64,000 bases of DNA. It comes from Microglena sp. YARC (lineage: Eukaryota > Chlorophyta > Chlorophyceae > Chlamydomonadales > Chlamydomonadaceae). Below the pieces are notes generated by a model. It had not been told where the DNA came from. It worked only from the letters and a program-made list of their open reading frames with translations, and ran no database searches. Below, in pieces: positions 23,491 to 36,200 of this stretch. The DNA lies in the NCBI GenBank assembly GCA_022414725.1, contig CM039467.1, positions 11,394,966 to 11,458,965 of the forward strand, in the 5' to 3' direction. The translations under genes and the position numbers were made by a program. The first letter of the stretch is position 1, and every line of letters starts with the position of its first letter.

Positions 23491-24330
23491 TCCTGTTTAA
23501 CTGCTTTAACAGCTTTCACTACTTTTGCTCTTTCAGGTAAGGGCCAAACATACTGGTATGCTCCAATAAATGTTGGTTAAGTTGGGAAAATCCTGTTTAA
23601 CTGCTTTAACAGCTTTAACTGCTGTTGCTCTTTCAGGTAAGGGCCAAACATACTGGTATGCTCCAATAAATGTTGGTGAAGTTGGGGAAATCCTGTTTAA
23701 CTGCTTTAACAGCTTTAACTGCTTTTACTCTTTCAGGTAAGGGCCAAACATACTGGTATGCTCCAATAAATGTTGGTTAAGTTGGGAAAATCCTGTTTAA
23801 CTGCTTTAACAGCTTTAACTGCTGTTGCTCTTTCAGGTAAGGGCCAAACATACTGGTATGCTCCAATAAATGTTGGTTAAGTTGGGGAAATCCTGTTTAA
23901 CTGCTTTAACAGCTTTAACTGCTGTTGCTCTTTCAGGTAAGGGCCAAACATACTGGTATGCTCCAATAAATGTTGGTTAAGTTGGGAAAATCCTGTTTAA
24001 CTGCTTTAACAGCTTTAACTGCTGTTGCTCTTTCAGGTAAGGGCCAAACATACTGGTATGCTCCAATAAATGTTGGTTAAGTTGGGAAAATCCTGTTTAA
24101 CTGCTTTAACAGCTTTAACTGCTGTTGCTCTTTCAGGTAAGGGCCAAACGTACTGGTATGCTCCAATAAATGTTGGTTAAGTTGGGGAAATCCTGTTTAA
24201 CTGCTTTAACAGCTTTAACTGCTTTTGCTCTTTCAGGTAAGGGCCAAACGCACTGGTTTGCTCCAATAAATGTTGGTGAAGTTGGAAAAATCCTGTTTAA
24301 CTGCTTGAACTGCTTGAACTACTAATGCTT
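23491..24330 (+). repeat. Array of 100-bp units, each bounded like a GT...AG intron
   Basis: The spacing is exactly 100 bp across eight boundaries. Each boundary reads GCTCTTTCAG|GTAAGGGCC, with junctions after 23536, 23636, 23736, 23836, 23936, 24036, 24136 and 24236. Read from one junction to the next, every unit starts GTAAGG, contains TTTAAC / CTTTAAC branch-like motifs 20-40 nt before its end, has a T/C-rich tract and ends TTTCAG. There is no sequence between the AG of one unit and the GT of the next. Units differ at only a few positions. Flanking half-units are degenerate. No exon was identified on either side. Confidence 0.9.
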
Positions 24331-24359
24331 TTGGGGCAAACCACTGGTGAGTCCTCATC

Positions 24360-24560
24360 TTAGCAGTCACTGTCTCTTTTTTGAGCTACGCGTAGCAGCT
24401 TCTAAGCAGCTCCTTTGCCCCGTGCTTGGGCAAATTTTGGAGCTGCGCGTAGCAGCTTAGCTTAGCATAGCAGCACTAGCAGCTGCTAGGCATAGCACAG
24501 CATAGTATAGCAGCTTCTAGGCAGCTCCTTTGCCCTGAGCGTGAGCCAAATCTGAAGCTA
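24360..24560. repeat. AGCAGCTTCTAGGCAGCTCC-type repeats
   Basis: Short imperfect inverted and direct copies of AGCTTCTA.GCAGCTCCTTTG, a motif that forms large arrays at 55.1-58.0 kb and also appears at 61.1 and 62.5 kb. Confidence 0.6.
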
Positions 24561-24995
24561 GCTGTGGCCGTGGTTGTCGTGGATCTGGTTGTTGTGGTTG
24601 TGGTTGTGGTTGTCGTAGTGGTGGTGGTGGTAGTGGTAGTGGCTTGCATACCCCAGAGCTAGCTGTGGTTGTGGTTGTCATGGATCTGGTTGTTGTTGTC
24701 GTGGTTGTGGTTGTCGTAGTGGTGGTGGTGGTAGTGGTAGTGGCTTGCATACCCCAGAGCTAGCTGTGGTTGTGGTTGTCATGGATCTGGTTGTTGTTGT
24801 CGTGGTTGTGGTTGTTGTACTGGTGGTGGTGGTGGTGGTAGTGGCTTGCATACCCCATAGCTAGCTGTGGTTGTGGTTGTCGTAGTGTGGTGGTGGTGTG
24901 TGGTGGTGGTGGTGGTGGTGGTGGTGGTGGTGGCGGTGGTGGTGGTGTGGTGGTGGTGGTGGTGGTGGTGGTGGAGGTGGTGGCCTACCTCAGAG
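24553..24995. repeat. About 103-bp unit with (GGT)n expansion
   Basis: CAGAGCTAGCTGTGG..GTGGTTGTC recurs at about 24553, 24653, 24757 and 24858, each followed by GTTGT and GGT microsatellite. The last copy grades into about 90 bp of GGTGGT. Confidence 0.85.
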
Positions 24996-24999
24996 CTAG

Positions 25000-25628
25000 C
25001 TGTGGAGCATAATGGAGGATCCCAGGGTATGTCCGCAGTAATGTGCCAGTTGGGATTTCCGGAGTCAACCCTCCTCCCATGTCTCATCACCACCATGTAC
25101 TGCCTGGGTGGGGGGTCCTGGCCTTCGCCTTCGTCGGTGTTCATGGATGCTGATCGTGATAAGAAGACACCAGGTGGCTTCGAAATCAAGGTCGAAAATC
25201 AGAAAGGCGCTCGTAGCTGCTAGCTGTGCAAAGCGGAGTTGAAATGGAAAGTGTACAAGCGTTTCTCTGTGTCGGACAGTCTCTCTAGTTACCAGGGCGG
25301 GGTAGAAAAGGACGCGCGGTTCCGCGGTTCCTTCCAAAAATCCGGGAAAGAACCGACCGGAAATAAAAGACACTGCGGTCTGACCGCAGTTAATTGCCGA
25401 TTTAGCTGAACTGGAACCGGCGAGTTGCGGTCTGGCCGAGGATCTTGTTACCAGATCTGAGGGCACAGGCCACCAGCCTGAGTAGCTGAGGGGAAGCTGC
25501 CCCAGCTGAAGTAACCTCCCGAGTGATGTGTGGCCGAGCCACTGAGTGTCTGTGTAGCCTAGTGGCTGATTTTGTGTACAGCCACTGCAGCCTCAAATTC
25601 GAAATATGACCTCCCGTGCTATATAAGT
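25000..25628. other. Mostly unique sequence, no recognised gene
   Basis: Minus-strand frames of 133 codons (25065-25466) and 64 codons (25402-25596) are open, but neither contains a motif I recognise and neither has a clear splice context. Confidence 0.3.
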
Positions 25629-25629
25629 A

Positions 25630-25794
25630 GGGGACGGTGATATGCTATCATATGCTATCATGTCATCACATGATATCATATGATGCCGGCAATCTGTCTA
25701 GGCTAAAGTTATCATTTAAATACAAGATCATATGATGCAATTTGTATGATATCATGTGGTACCATACTTGTTATTACCCGACTTTCATGCCTTC
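25630..25794. mobile_element. TA-type MITE (ATCATATGAT family), copy 1
   Basis: Starts TA|GGGGACGG and is built from ATATCATATGAT palindromes around a GCCGGCAATCTGTCTAGGCTAA centre. It is related to 47037-47230 and 59012-59185. The 3' end is diverged, so the boundary is approximate. Confidence 0.65.
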
Positions 25795-27137
25795 TCTAGA
25801 GTGACAATAGAGCACGTAGGCCTCACTGCTTGCCGTGCCTTCTGCAGTGCCGTTGGCCATTTTCTGGTAATAATTTGTTTACTGCCAAAGACGGCGAGCA
25901 GCCAAATTGCTGGCTGAAGCTATGCATGAGCAACAATAACAAGTGCTCGCTCCAGGGGCTTGGCCATCCTGCAGAGGCCAGCATCAGTGAGTAGCTGATG
26001 AGATCGCGTGGAATAAGTGCTCAGATCAGATCACGTTTCAAAAACAGGTCATACCATGGTCCTTGAAGCAATTCAGGACTAGCTTCATGTCGGCGTAAAT
26101 TGCTGACAAAAAATAATCAAGAAACGAAAGCAATGTAACCAAGTTCAACTTCAAGTTCTGCAGTGCCGTTGGCCAGCTATGGCCACATGCCCCCCGAGCA
26201 GTACCGATATGCAGAACTGTCGTTTCCTTCATCTGTCCGCTCCGTCCTGATGGACGTTATCTAATGTAAGCTGTACACCTGCATCTCTCCCAGACTCCGG
26301 AAAGTTACTACACTCACCTTTGGCCAATATCACATGATACGCTGATTCTTATGTTACATGACATGTTAAAGTATACTTGACACCGCGAGGGTGTATGAGA
26401 CTGTGCTTTAAACAAAAAGAAAAAGCACAGAGTCTATGTACAAGCGAGTGTTAGGGAGTGAACACTGTGGAATCTACAACTCGCTGTCTGGCGAACCAAG
26501 TGACTCCACGTATGTTGCTGACTAAGGATCCCGCTGACTGTGGATCTGGTTCGCCACAAACACGTGCGCAGGACGCAGCAAAAAACAGTACTGTGGTTCT
26601 CCCTCGTCAGAGGCAACTGTCCTATCCTGGACCACAAGCGATATGCAGTACATATTATGTACGTATGTTACAGTTCAGCGGGTAGCCAGCTTAGGCTAAA
26701 TGGACTCTCCCAACTTCGAATAAGATACTTAAGGTAATTGACCATGGCGATGCATTGAAACCTACACTCCAACGCCTATTGAAGGATTAAAATGTTCCCG
26801 GTATTAAAAAACATTAAGCCAATCTACATATATGCATTGCATTACATTACAGGAACGTTCAATACTGCTTAAAATCCAACAACCCTTCAAATACTCTCTT
26901 TTTCGTCACTTTATAGCCAACAAAGCTGTAACATCCATCGATTCAATGAAATTCAATTACATCGAAGTACATCAAATTACATTTAATTTAATCCTATTCG
27001 AATTGATAAAAATTAAAGCAATTACATGCATTCAAATCACGTTACTTCAATTATATTTATTCAATGAATCAATCAACACATATTGTTAGCCCCCGCCCTC
27101 CCCCCTTGGATGATCCAAGGTGCCTTAGGAAGGCTTT
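25795..27137. other. Mostly unique, AT-rich, no gene seen
   Basis: Two fragments are shared with 53.86-53.94 kb (TACTGCCAAAGACGGCGAGC at 25879, CAATGTAACCAAGTTCAA at 26131), and CTGCAGTGCCGTTGGCCA occurs twice (25843, 26159). No open frame is convincing. The sequence becomes AT-rich toward the 3' end of the large gene. Confidence 0.4.
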
Positions 27138-27281
27138 TTAGTTGCCAGGTATGGCCACCGCGACAAGGCCATCCAGTGTGCACCCGGAGCCCACCACGTG
27201 GATCTTCTTCCCAACCAGCCACCTCAGCGGCTTCATTGACCCATCCTTCTGCTTGTACTCAGGGTTCAATGCCTTGATCAC
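27138..27281 (-). CDS. Large gene, terminal exon
   Basis: Acceptor CGCCCCAG|GTGATC, 47 codons and a TAA stop (27138-27140). It enters in phase 0, matching the exit phase of the exon at 28303-28546. The peptide is basic with hydrophobic strands (RWLVGKKIHVVGSG) and a small C-terminal tail. No family recognised. Confidence 0.6.
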   Translation of the reverse strand: MIKALNPEYKQKDGSMKPLRWLVGKKIHVVGSGCTLDGLVAVAIPGN

Positions 27282-30200
27282 CTGGGGCGTAGGGAGGGGG
27301 GGGGGGGGGGTATCTGTGTGTGTGCTGTGCGTGGAGGGGCACAGTGTGTATGTGGGGGTCAGCATCTTGATCACCCGGGTGTGTGTGTGTGTGTGGGGGG
27401 GTAAGGGGGGGGGGGGGGGGGGTATGTATCTGTGTGTGTTGTGTATGGGGGGGCAGTGTGTGTGTGTGTGGGGTCAGCATCTTGATCACCCGGGTGGGGT
27501 GGTGGGGGTAGGGGGGGGGGGGGGGGGGGGGGTTGTGTGTATCTGTGTGTGTTGTGTGTGGAGGGGCAGTGTGTGTATGTGGGGGTCAGCATCTTGATCA
27601 CCCAGTTGGGGTGGTGGTGGGGAAGTGGGGGTAGGGGTGGGGGTCGGGTGGGGTATGTATCTGTGTGTGTGTTGTGTGTGTGTGGGCAGTGTGTGTATGT
27701 GGGGGTCAGCATCTTGATCACACCCACCCACTTAGTTCCCACCCAGGTATCATTGCTCATCTTCCTAGGGCAGCGTAAGGCCTCCACCACTGCTGCCCAG
27801 CTCCTGTCATGCTTATTCACTTTGTACAACGAAGCTGCACACCCACCCACCTTGCCGACTCACCTACCTACCGACCCACCCACCCACCTGCCCACCAGCG
27901 TACCTTCTTGATCACCTTCCTGGGGCAGCGGAAGGCCTCCGCAACTGCAGCCCAGATCTTGTCACGCTTTTTTATATCGTACAACGCACCTGCCCACCCA
28001 CTTACCTTGCGGACTCACCCACCCACCTTGCTGGCTCACCTACCTGCCGACCCACCCACCTTGCAAACCCACTCACCCACCTGCCCACCCAGGTATCACT
28101 GCTCACCTTCCTGGGGAGCGGAAGGCCTCTGCCACTGCAGCCCAGATCTTGTCACGCTTTTTTATATCGTACAACGCACCTGCCCACCCACCCACCTTGC
28201 CGACTCACCCACCCACCTTGCTGACTCACCTACCTGCCGACCCATCCACCCTGCCAACCCACCCACCCACCCACCTGCCCACCAGCGTATCATCTTTCTC
28301 ACCTTCCTGGGGCAGCGAAAGGCCTCCGCAACTGCCGCCCAGCTCTTGTCATGCTTCGTCACTTTGTACAACGCAATAGTGCGGTGCTTTACGGGGTCTT
28401 CCATGGGAAGGGCCTGGAGGTACTCAGCTTCGAAGAATTCGTGGTCATCCCCGAAGGTGGGATCAGCACTGCTTGAGTTCTTGGCAGCTAGCAGTCTCCT
28501 GCTGTCGGATCCGTATAGATCGCTTGTTGTCCTCAAGATGGCATACCTGATTGTGGTGTTTGTGGTGTTTGTCTGTGTGCGGTTGTCGGCAAGTGGTGTT
28601 TGTGGTGTTTGTCTGTGTGCAGTTGTCGGCAAGTGGTGTTTGTGGTGTTTGTCTGTGTGCAGTTGTCGGCAAGTGGTGTTTGTGGTGTTTGTCTGTGTGC
28701 GGTTGTCTGCAAGTGGTGTGTGTGGTGTTTGTCTGTGTGCAGTTGTCGGCAAGTGGTGTTTGTGGTGTTTGTCTGTGTGCGGTTGTCTGCAAGTGGTGTG
28801 TGTGGTGTTTGTCTGTGTGCAGTTGTCGCAAGTGGTGTTTGTGGTGTTTGTCTGTGTGTGGTTTTTGGCAAGTGGTGTTTGTGCTGTTTGTCTGTGTGCA
28901 GTTGTCGGCAAGTGGTGTTTGTGGTGTTTGTCTGTGTGTGGTTGTCGGCAAGTGGTGTTTGTGGTGTTTGTCTGTGTGCAGTTGTCGGCAAGTGGTGTTT
29001 GTGGTGTTTGTCTGTGTGTGGTTGTCGGCAAGTGGTGTGTGTGGTTGTCTGCTTGTGTTTTTAGTCTATTTATTGTCAGTGTGTGCTTGTCTGTTTGTGG
29101 TATTTACCTATGGTTTGTGAGTGTGTGCTTGTCTGTTTGTGGTGTTTATCTATGGTCTGTGAATGTGTGTTTGTCTGTTAGTGGTGTTTATCTATGGTTT
29201 GGTGGAGTGTGTGTTTGTCTGTTTGTGGTTATTTATCTATGGTTTGTGAAGTGTGTGCTTGTCTTGTTTGTGGTGTTTTATCTATGGTTTGTGAGTGTGT
29301 GCTTGTCTGTTTGTAGTGTTTATCTATGGTTTGTGAATGTGCGTTTGTCTGCTTGTCTGTTTGCTATCAGATCTGTATAGATCGCTTGTCGTCCTTGATA
29401 TGGCATAACTGCTTGTGGGGGTTGTCTGTGTGTGGTTGTGTGTGTGTGGTTGTCTGCAAGTGGTGTGTGTGGTTGGTAGTCTGTGTGTGGTTGTCTGCTT
29501 GTGGTGTTTGTCTGTTGTTTGTCAGTGTGTGGTTGTCGGTTTAATTTGAACACACACACACACACCACCAACACCACAACCCCAACCTGCCACCAGCAGC
29601 AGTCATATCCGCAGGGAAGGGCATCTCAAACGCATAGCCATACATTGGCACTTCATCCCCCCCCACACACGCTCACCCACCCCCACACCACCACCACACA
29701 ACCCACCTGCCATCAGCAGCAGTCATCTCCGCAGGGAAAGGCATTTCAAACACATAGCCGCTTGCACTTCATCCCCACTCGCACTCACCCACACCCACCC
29801 ACCACCACCACCACACAACCCACCCGCCATCAGCAGCAGTCATCTCCGCAGGGAAAGGCATTTCAAACACATAGCCGCTTGCACTTCACCCCCACTTGCA
29901 CTCACCACCCCCACTCGCACTCACCCACCCCCACCCACCACGACCACCACACAACCCACCTACCATCAGCAGCAGTCATCTCCGCAGGGAAGGGCGTCTC
30001 AAACACATAGCCGCTTGCAAAGCTAATTGTCATCTTTCCATTGTACTTCAGAGTGACGGGCTCGTCATACACTAGGAGGGTACCAACCACCTTGTCTTCA
30101 GAGCCGTCCGGGAAGTTGATCAAGAAACTGGTTTTCATTTCCGCGGTCTGCGTCAGGTCATTCAATGTGCTTGCTTGCGTTTTATAGGAGTCAGTCCACT

Positions 30201-33200
30201 TCTATCCTCGCAAAACAGGAAGGGTGGGTAGGTGGGTAGGTGAGCAGGGTGTGTGGAGGCGGGGGGGTTGGTTGGTTGGTGCTGTGTGTGTGAGTGTGTG
30301 AGTGTGTGTGTGTGTGTGTGTGGGGGGGGGGGGTAGGGTGTGCATGTCATAGGAGTCAGTCCACTTCTATCCACGCAAAACAGTAAGGGTGGGAGGTGTG
30401 TATGTTGGTAGGGGGGGTTGTGAGGATGGGGGGGGGGGGGGGGGGGTAGGTACGTAGGTGGTGGGTGAGTAGTGGTGGTGGGTAGGTGGGTAGTGGTGTG
30501 TGGTGTGGGTAGGTCGGTAGGTGGAGGGAGGGTAGTGGGGCGGGTGGGTGGGTTGGGGGGGGGGGGGGGGTAGGTGGGTGGTGGTGGGGGTTGGGCGGGT
30601 GGGGTGCAGGTGGGCGGTGGTTGTGGTCATGGTGGGGGGTGGGTGAGTGGTTCGTGGTGGGGGTGGGTGGTTAGTGGTGGTGGTGGGTGGGTGGGGGTAG
30701 TGTGGCGTGTGGCCTCACAGTACTAAATTGAAAGATTGACCCCCCCCCCCCCCCCCCCCCTCAACCTCCCCTCACCATGCTCATTTCCACATTGACCAAG
30801 TCACCGATGACTGGCAGCTTCCCTACCCCCCCCCCCCCCCCCCCGTACCCCCCCTATGCCTATCCTCCCTCACCATGGTCATGTCCACATTGACCAAGTC
30901 ACCGATGACTGGCAGCTTCCCTAGCTCCCCCCCCCCCTACCCCCCTATCCTCCCCTCACCATGGTCGTTTCCCACATTGACCAAGTCACCAACGACTGGC
31001 AGCTTCCCTAGCTCCCCCCCCCCCCCCCCCCCCTATCCTCCCCTCACCATGGTTGTTTTCCACATTGACCAAGTCACCGATGACTGGCAGCTTCACAATG
31101 CCTAGCTTCATGCTCTTTGCGAACTGCTGCGCCATACTGGCAGAGTTGCCAAATGAGTACTTTGTCTCGGATATCCAAGTTTTTTCAATAGCAACACTGG
31201 ACAGTCCCTACAGCAAGAGTGAATGGGTTGGGTGGTGGGTGGTGGGTGGATTGTGTGTGTGTGTGTGTGTGTGTGTTGTGTGTGGTTAGGAGGAGAGCCG
31301 GATGGGTGGTGGTGGTGGGGTGGGGTGGGTGCTGGACAGTCCCCACAACCAGAGTAAATGGGTTTTGGTGGTGGGTGGGCGGGTGTATGTGTATGTGTGT
31401 GTGGTGGTTGGAGCAGGGGTGGATGGGGTGGTGGTGTGGGTGGGGTGGGTGCTGGACAGTCCCTACAACCAGAGTAAATGGGTTTGGTGGTGGTGGGCGG
31501 TGTATGTGCATGTGTGTGTGTGGTTGGGAGCAGAGGTGATGGGTGGTGTGGTGGGGTAGGGTGGTGCTGGACAGTCCCTACAACCAGAGTACATGGGTTT
31601 GGTGGTGGGTGGGCGGGTGTATGTGTATGTGTGGTTGGGAGCAGGGTGGAATGGGTGGTGGTGGTGGGTAGGGTGGGTGCTGGACAGTCCCTACAACCAG
31701 AGTACATGGGTTTGGTGGTGGGTGGGCGGGTGTATGTGTAGTGTGTGTGTGGTTGGGAGCAGGGGTGGATGGTGGTGGTGGTGGGGTAGGGTGGGTGCTG
31801 ACAGTCCCTACAACCAGAGTGTAATAAGGTTGTTTAGGAGCAGGGGTGGATGGGAGTTGTGTTGGGTGGGTGGGTGGTGGGTGTTGGTGGGTTTGGGGTG
31901 GAGTGGGTGGTGATTGGGTGGATGGGGTGGGGGGTTGCTGGATAGTCCCGACAGCCAGAGTGAAAGGAGGTTGTTTTTACGAGCAGGGCTGGATGGGAGT
32001 TGTGTTGGGTGGGTGGGTGGATGGGTGTGGTGGGTTGGGGTGGTTGTGGGTGATGGTTGGGTGGATGGGGTGGGGGTTGCTGGACAGTCCCCACAGCCAG
32101 AGTGAAAGGAGGTTGTTTAGGAGCAGGCGGGTGGGAGGTTGTGTTGGGTGGGTGGGCGGATGGGTGGATGGGTGTTGTGTGGGTTGGGTGGTGTGGGTGT
32201 GATTGGTGGATGGGGTGGGGGTGCTGGACAGTCCCCACAGCCAGAGTGAAAGGAGGTTGTTTAGGAGCAGGGCGGGTGGATGCATCCATATGGGTGTGTG
32301 TGTGTGTGTCCGGGTGTGTGTGGTGGTGTGGTGGGTGGGTATGTGTTCGGGTGTGGGTGGTGCAGGAGGTGGTGTGGGTTGTGGGTGGGTGGATGGGGTG
32401 GGGGGCACTGGACAGTCTCACAGCCAGAGTGAAAGGAGGTTGTTCAGGAGCAGGCAGGTGGATGCATCCATGTGGGTGGGTGGGTATGGGTTCAGGTGTG
32501 GGGGGTGGGTTTGGTGGGTGGGGTGGGGGGCACTGGACAGTCTCACAGCCAGAGTGAAAGGAGGTTGTTCAGGAGCAGGGCAGGTGGATGCATCCATGTG
32601 GGTGGGTGGGTATGGGTTCAGGTGTGGGGGGTGGGTTGGTGGTGGGGTGGGGGGCACTGGACAGTCTCACAGCCAGAGTGAAAGGAGGTTGTTCAGGAGC
32701 AGGGCAGGTGGATGCATCCATGTGGGTGGGTGGGTATGGGTTCAGGTGTGGGGGGTGGGTGGGTGGGGTGGGGTGGGGGTGAGGTGGGTCAAGTGCGCAT
32801 TTAGGTTACCTAGAGGTCATCGTCACAAGCAACCATGTGGGGTAGGTAGCCCAAGCAGCACCTTACTTAGAGGTCATCGTCACAAGCAACCATGTGGGGT
32901 AGGTAGCCCAAGCAGCACCTTACTTAGAGGTCATCGTCACAAGCAACCATGTGGGGTAGGTAGCCCAAGCAGCACCTTACTTAGAGGTCATCGTCACAAG
33001 CAACCATGTGGGTAGGTAGCCCAAGCAGCACCTTACTTAGAGGTCATCGTCACAAGCAACCATGTGGGGTAGGTAGCCCAAGCAGCACCTTACTTAGACG
33101 TCATCGTCACAAGCAACCATGTGGGGTAGGTAGCCCAAGCAGCACCTTACTTATAGGTCATCGTCACAAGCATCCATGTGGGGTAGGTAGCCCAAGCAGC

Positions 33201-36200
33201 ACCTTACTTAGAGGTCATCGTCACAAGCAACCATGTGGGGTAGGTAGCCCAAGCAGCACCTTACTTAGAGGTCATCGTCACAAGCAACCATGTGGGGTAG
33301 GTAGCCCAAGCAGCACCTTACTTAGAGGTCATCGTCACAAGCAACCATGTGGGTAGGTAGCCAAGCAGCACCTTACTTAGAGGTCATCGTCACAAGCAAC
33401 CATGTGGGGTAGGTAGCCCAAGCAGCACCTTACTTAGAGGTCATCGTCACAAGCAACCATGTGGTAGGTAGCCCAAGCAGCACCTTACTTATAGGTCATC
33501 GTCACAAGCATCCATGTGGGGGTTAGGTAGCCCAAAGCAGCACCTTACTTAGAGGTCATCGTCACAAGCAACCATGTGGGGTAGGTAGCCCAAGCAGCAT
33601 CTTACTTAGAGGTCATCGTCACAAGCAACCATGTGGGGTAGGTAGCCCAAGCAGCACCTTACTTAGAGGTCATCGTCACAAGCAACCATGTGGGTAGGTA
33701 GCCCAACAGCAGCACCTTACTTAGAGGTCATCGTCACAAGCAGCACCATTGGGGTAGGTAGTCCAAGCAGCACCAGCATTACTTAGAGCTCATCTTCACA
33801 AGCAACACATGTGGGGTAGTATCCATAGCACCACCATGGTTGCCCTAAGTAAGGTTGCAAGTCATCGTCCAAGCAACCATCTTCGTGGGTATGTAGCCAA
33901 GCACCACCTTCCAGCTACAAGTCATCAACACAAGTAACAACCATGTGGGGTAGGTATCTAGAGCAGGGTACTACAATTTGCGCGTGGCAGCGCGATTTTG
34001 CGCACACCTATTGAGCCCCTCTGCGCGTTTTGCGCAGTTTTTCAACCCCCTGTGGGCGCAGCGCACATTTTTTGCCCTGTTTGCACTTAAAAGCGCTGAC
34101 CAATTTGTCGTTTGTGCGCTTTAAGGGCTGACCAATTTGGCAAGAAGTAGTACCTGATCCAGAGCAAGGTGACCACCCTCTGGGATGTTTGGGTGGATAT
34201 CTATTATATTTGATATGGTAGGTGCTCTTATTCGGCCCCATTGGAAACACTGAGGGACTCCTCCATCCGACCAGGCTGTCTCACTGGTAGACCCACCCCC
34301 CATCACCCACCCACCCATCTACCCACCACCACCCACCCAGTCTCCCACCCATCCATCTACCCACCCACCCAGTCTCTCACCCATCCATCTACCCACCCAC
34401 CCATCTACCACCAACCCACCCAGTCTCCCACCCACCCATCTACCCACCCACCCACCCAGTCTCCCACCCATCCATCTACCCACCCACCCACCCAGTCTCT
34501 CACCATCCATCTACCCACCCACCCACCAGTCTCCCACCCATCTACCCACCAACCCACCAGTCTCCCACCCATCATCTAGCCACCCACCCATCTACCCACC
34601 CACCCAGTCTCCCACCCATCTACCCAGTCCCACCCATATACCCACCCACCCATCTACCCAGTCCCACCCCCCACCCACCCATCTAGCACGCCATCTACCC
34701 AGTCCCACCCACCCACCCACCCAGTCTCCCACCCCAACCATCTACCCACCCACCCACCCATCTACCCACCCATCTACCCACCCACCCATGCATTTGCTAG
34801 CATCACCTTACCTAGAGGTGATAATCACTAGTGCCCATGTATCCCAATCCCCGCTCAAGCGGTATTCTGACACAGTCTCCCCTGGCTCAAAGCTGACAGT
34901 GTGGGCCTGCGGGTTTAGGGTTTGAGGTTTATGTTTTATGTTTTAGGGTTAAGGTTATAGGTAGGGTTGGGAAGCAAACGTATATTTTTATTTTTATAAG
35001 CTGTATAAACGTTTACATATAAACGTATGAAAACGTATATAAGAATTAGGCACTTCTTGAGAACATACTTTTACATGGGTTTAAAAGTATTGCCGCGTAG
35101 CTAATTTCATTGGCATCACATATCAACTCTCAGAAAAATAATCTGGCAAGTTTTGGTTGTCCAAATCTCAGAAAAGAAATCACGACCAGAAAGCGCGTCG
35201 ACCAAGAAGCGCAGTGCCAATCTAAGGGAGCCATTAAATGCCAGTTGGTATATTATATAACTGTACAAGTGTATAATAATTAAATTACATAACGGTATTG
35301 CGTTGTCCATGTTCACATTGTACTAGGCTTGCACCATCAATCCTTCAAGCCCACGTAGGAGCACAGCTTGTGGAATGGAAGGCTAGGTGGCGCTCTGATA
35401 TGTGTGCCATCCTGGCTATCTAGATCAATCTTTAGGCCAAATGTTTATACAATGATGCATGTGAATGGTGTATTTTATTGCACATTGTGATAGAGGAGTT
35501 CAAAAGCATTCCAATGAGCTATCTAAATCAAAAATATAATGCAAACCAAGGACGTGTGCTGTACTTCTCAGCGTACAAACTATGCGTTTGTATCCGACGT
35601 ATATAAGGTCGATTTAAGAAAAACTATACGTCGTATGTATACGTAAGATATAAACGTATATTATACCTGTTTATATGTCGGCCCAACCCTAGTTATAGGG
35701 CTTTGTGGTTTAGGGCCTCCCCTGCCCTAAAAGCTGACAGTGTGGACCAGTGGGCAGGGTATGGGTGTTTGGGGGAGTTGTATTGTTTGTTTGTTATGTG
35801 TCTTTTGGCCTGTTGGGGGAAAAAATAGTATTTGTGTGTTCTATGTGTTTGTATGGTGTTCTGGGGATATTTTTAAATACATATTTAAAATAGTATATGG
35901 TGTTCTGGGGATATTTTTAAATAAATATTTAAAATAGCATATGGTGTTCTGGGGATATTTTTAAATAAATATTTAAAATAGTATATGGTGTTCTGGGGAT
36001 ATTTTTAAATAAATATTTAAAATAGTATATGGTGTTCTGGGGATATTTTTAAATAAATATTTAAAATAGTATATGGTGTTCTGGGGATATTTTTTAAATA
36101 CATATTTAAATAGTATAGTGGTGTTCTGGGGATATTTTTAATACATATTTAAAATAGTATATGGTGTTCTGGGAATAATTTCAAATCAATATTTAAAATA

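Noticed and set aside
23491..24330. CRISPR array
   Set aside because: No alternating constant repeat and variable spacer: the whole 100-bp unit is conserved, and the context is eukaryotic.
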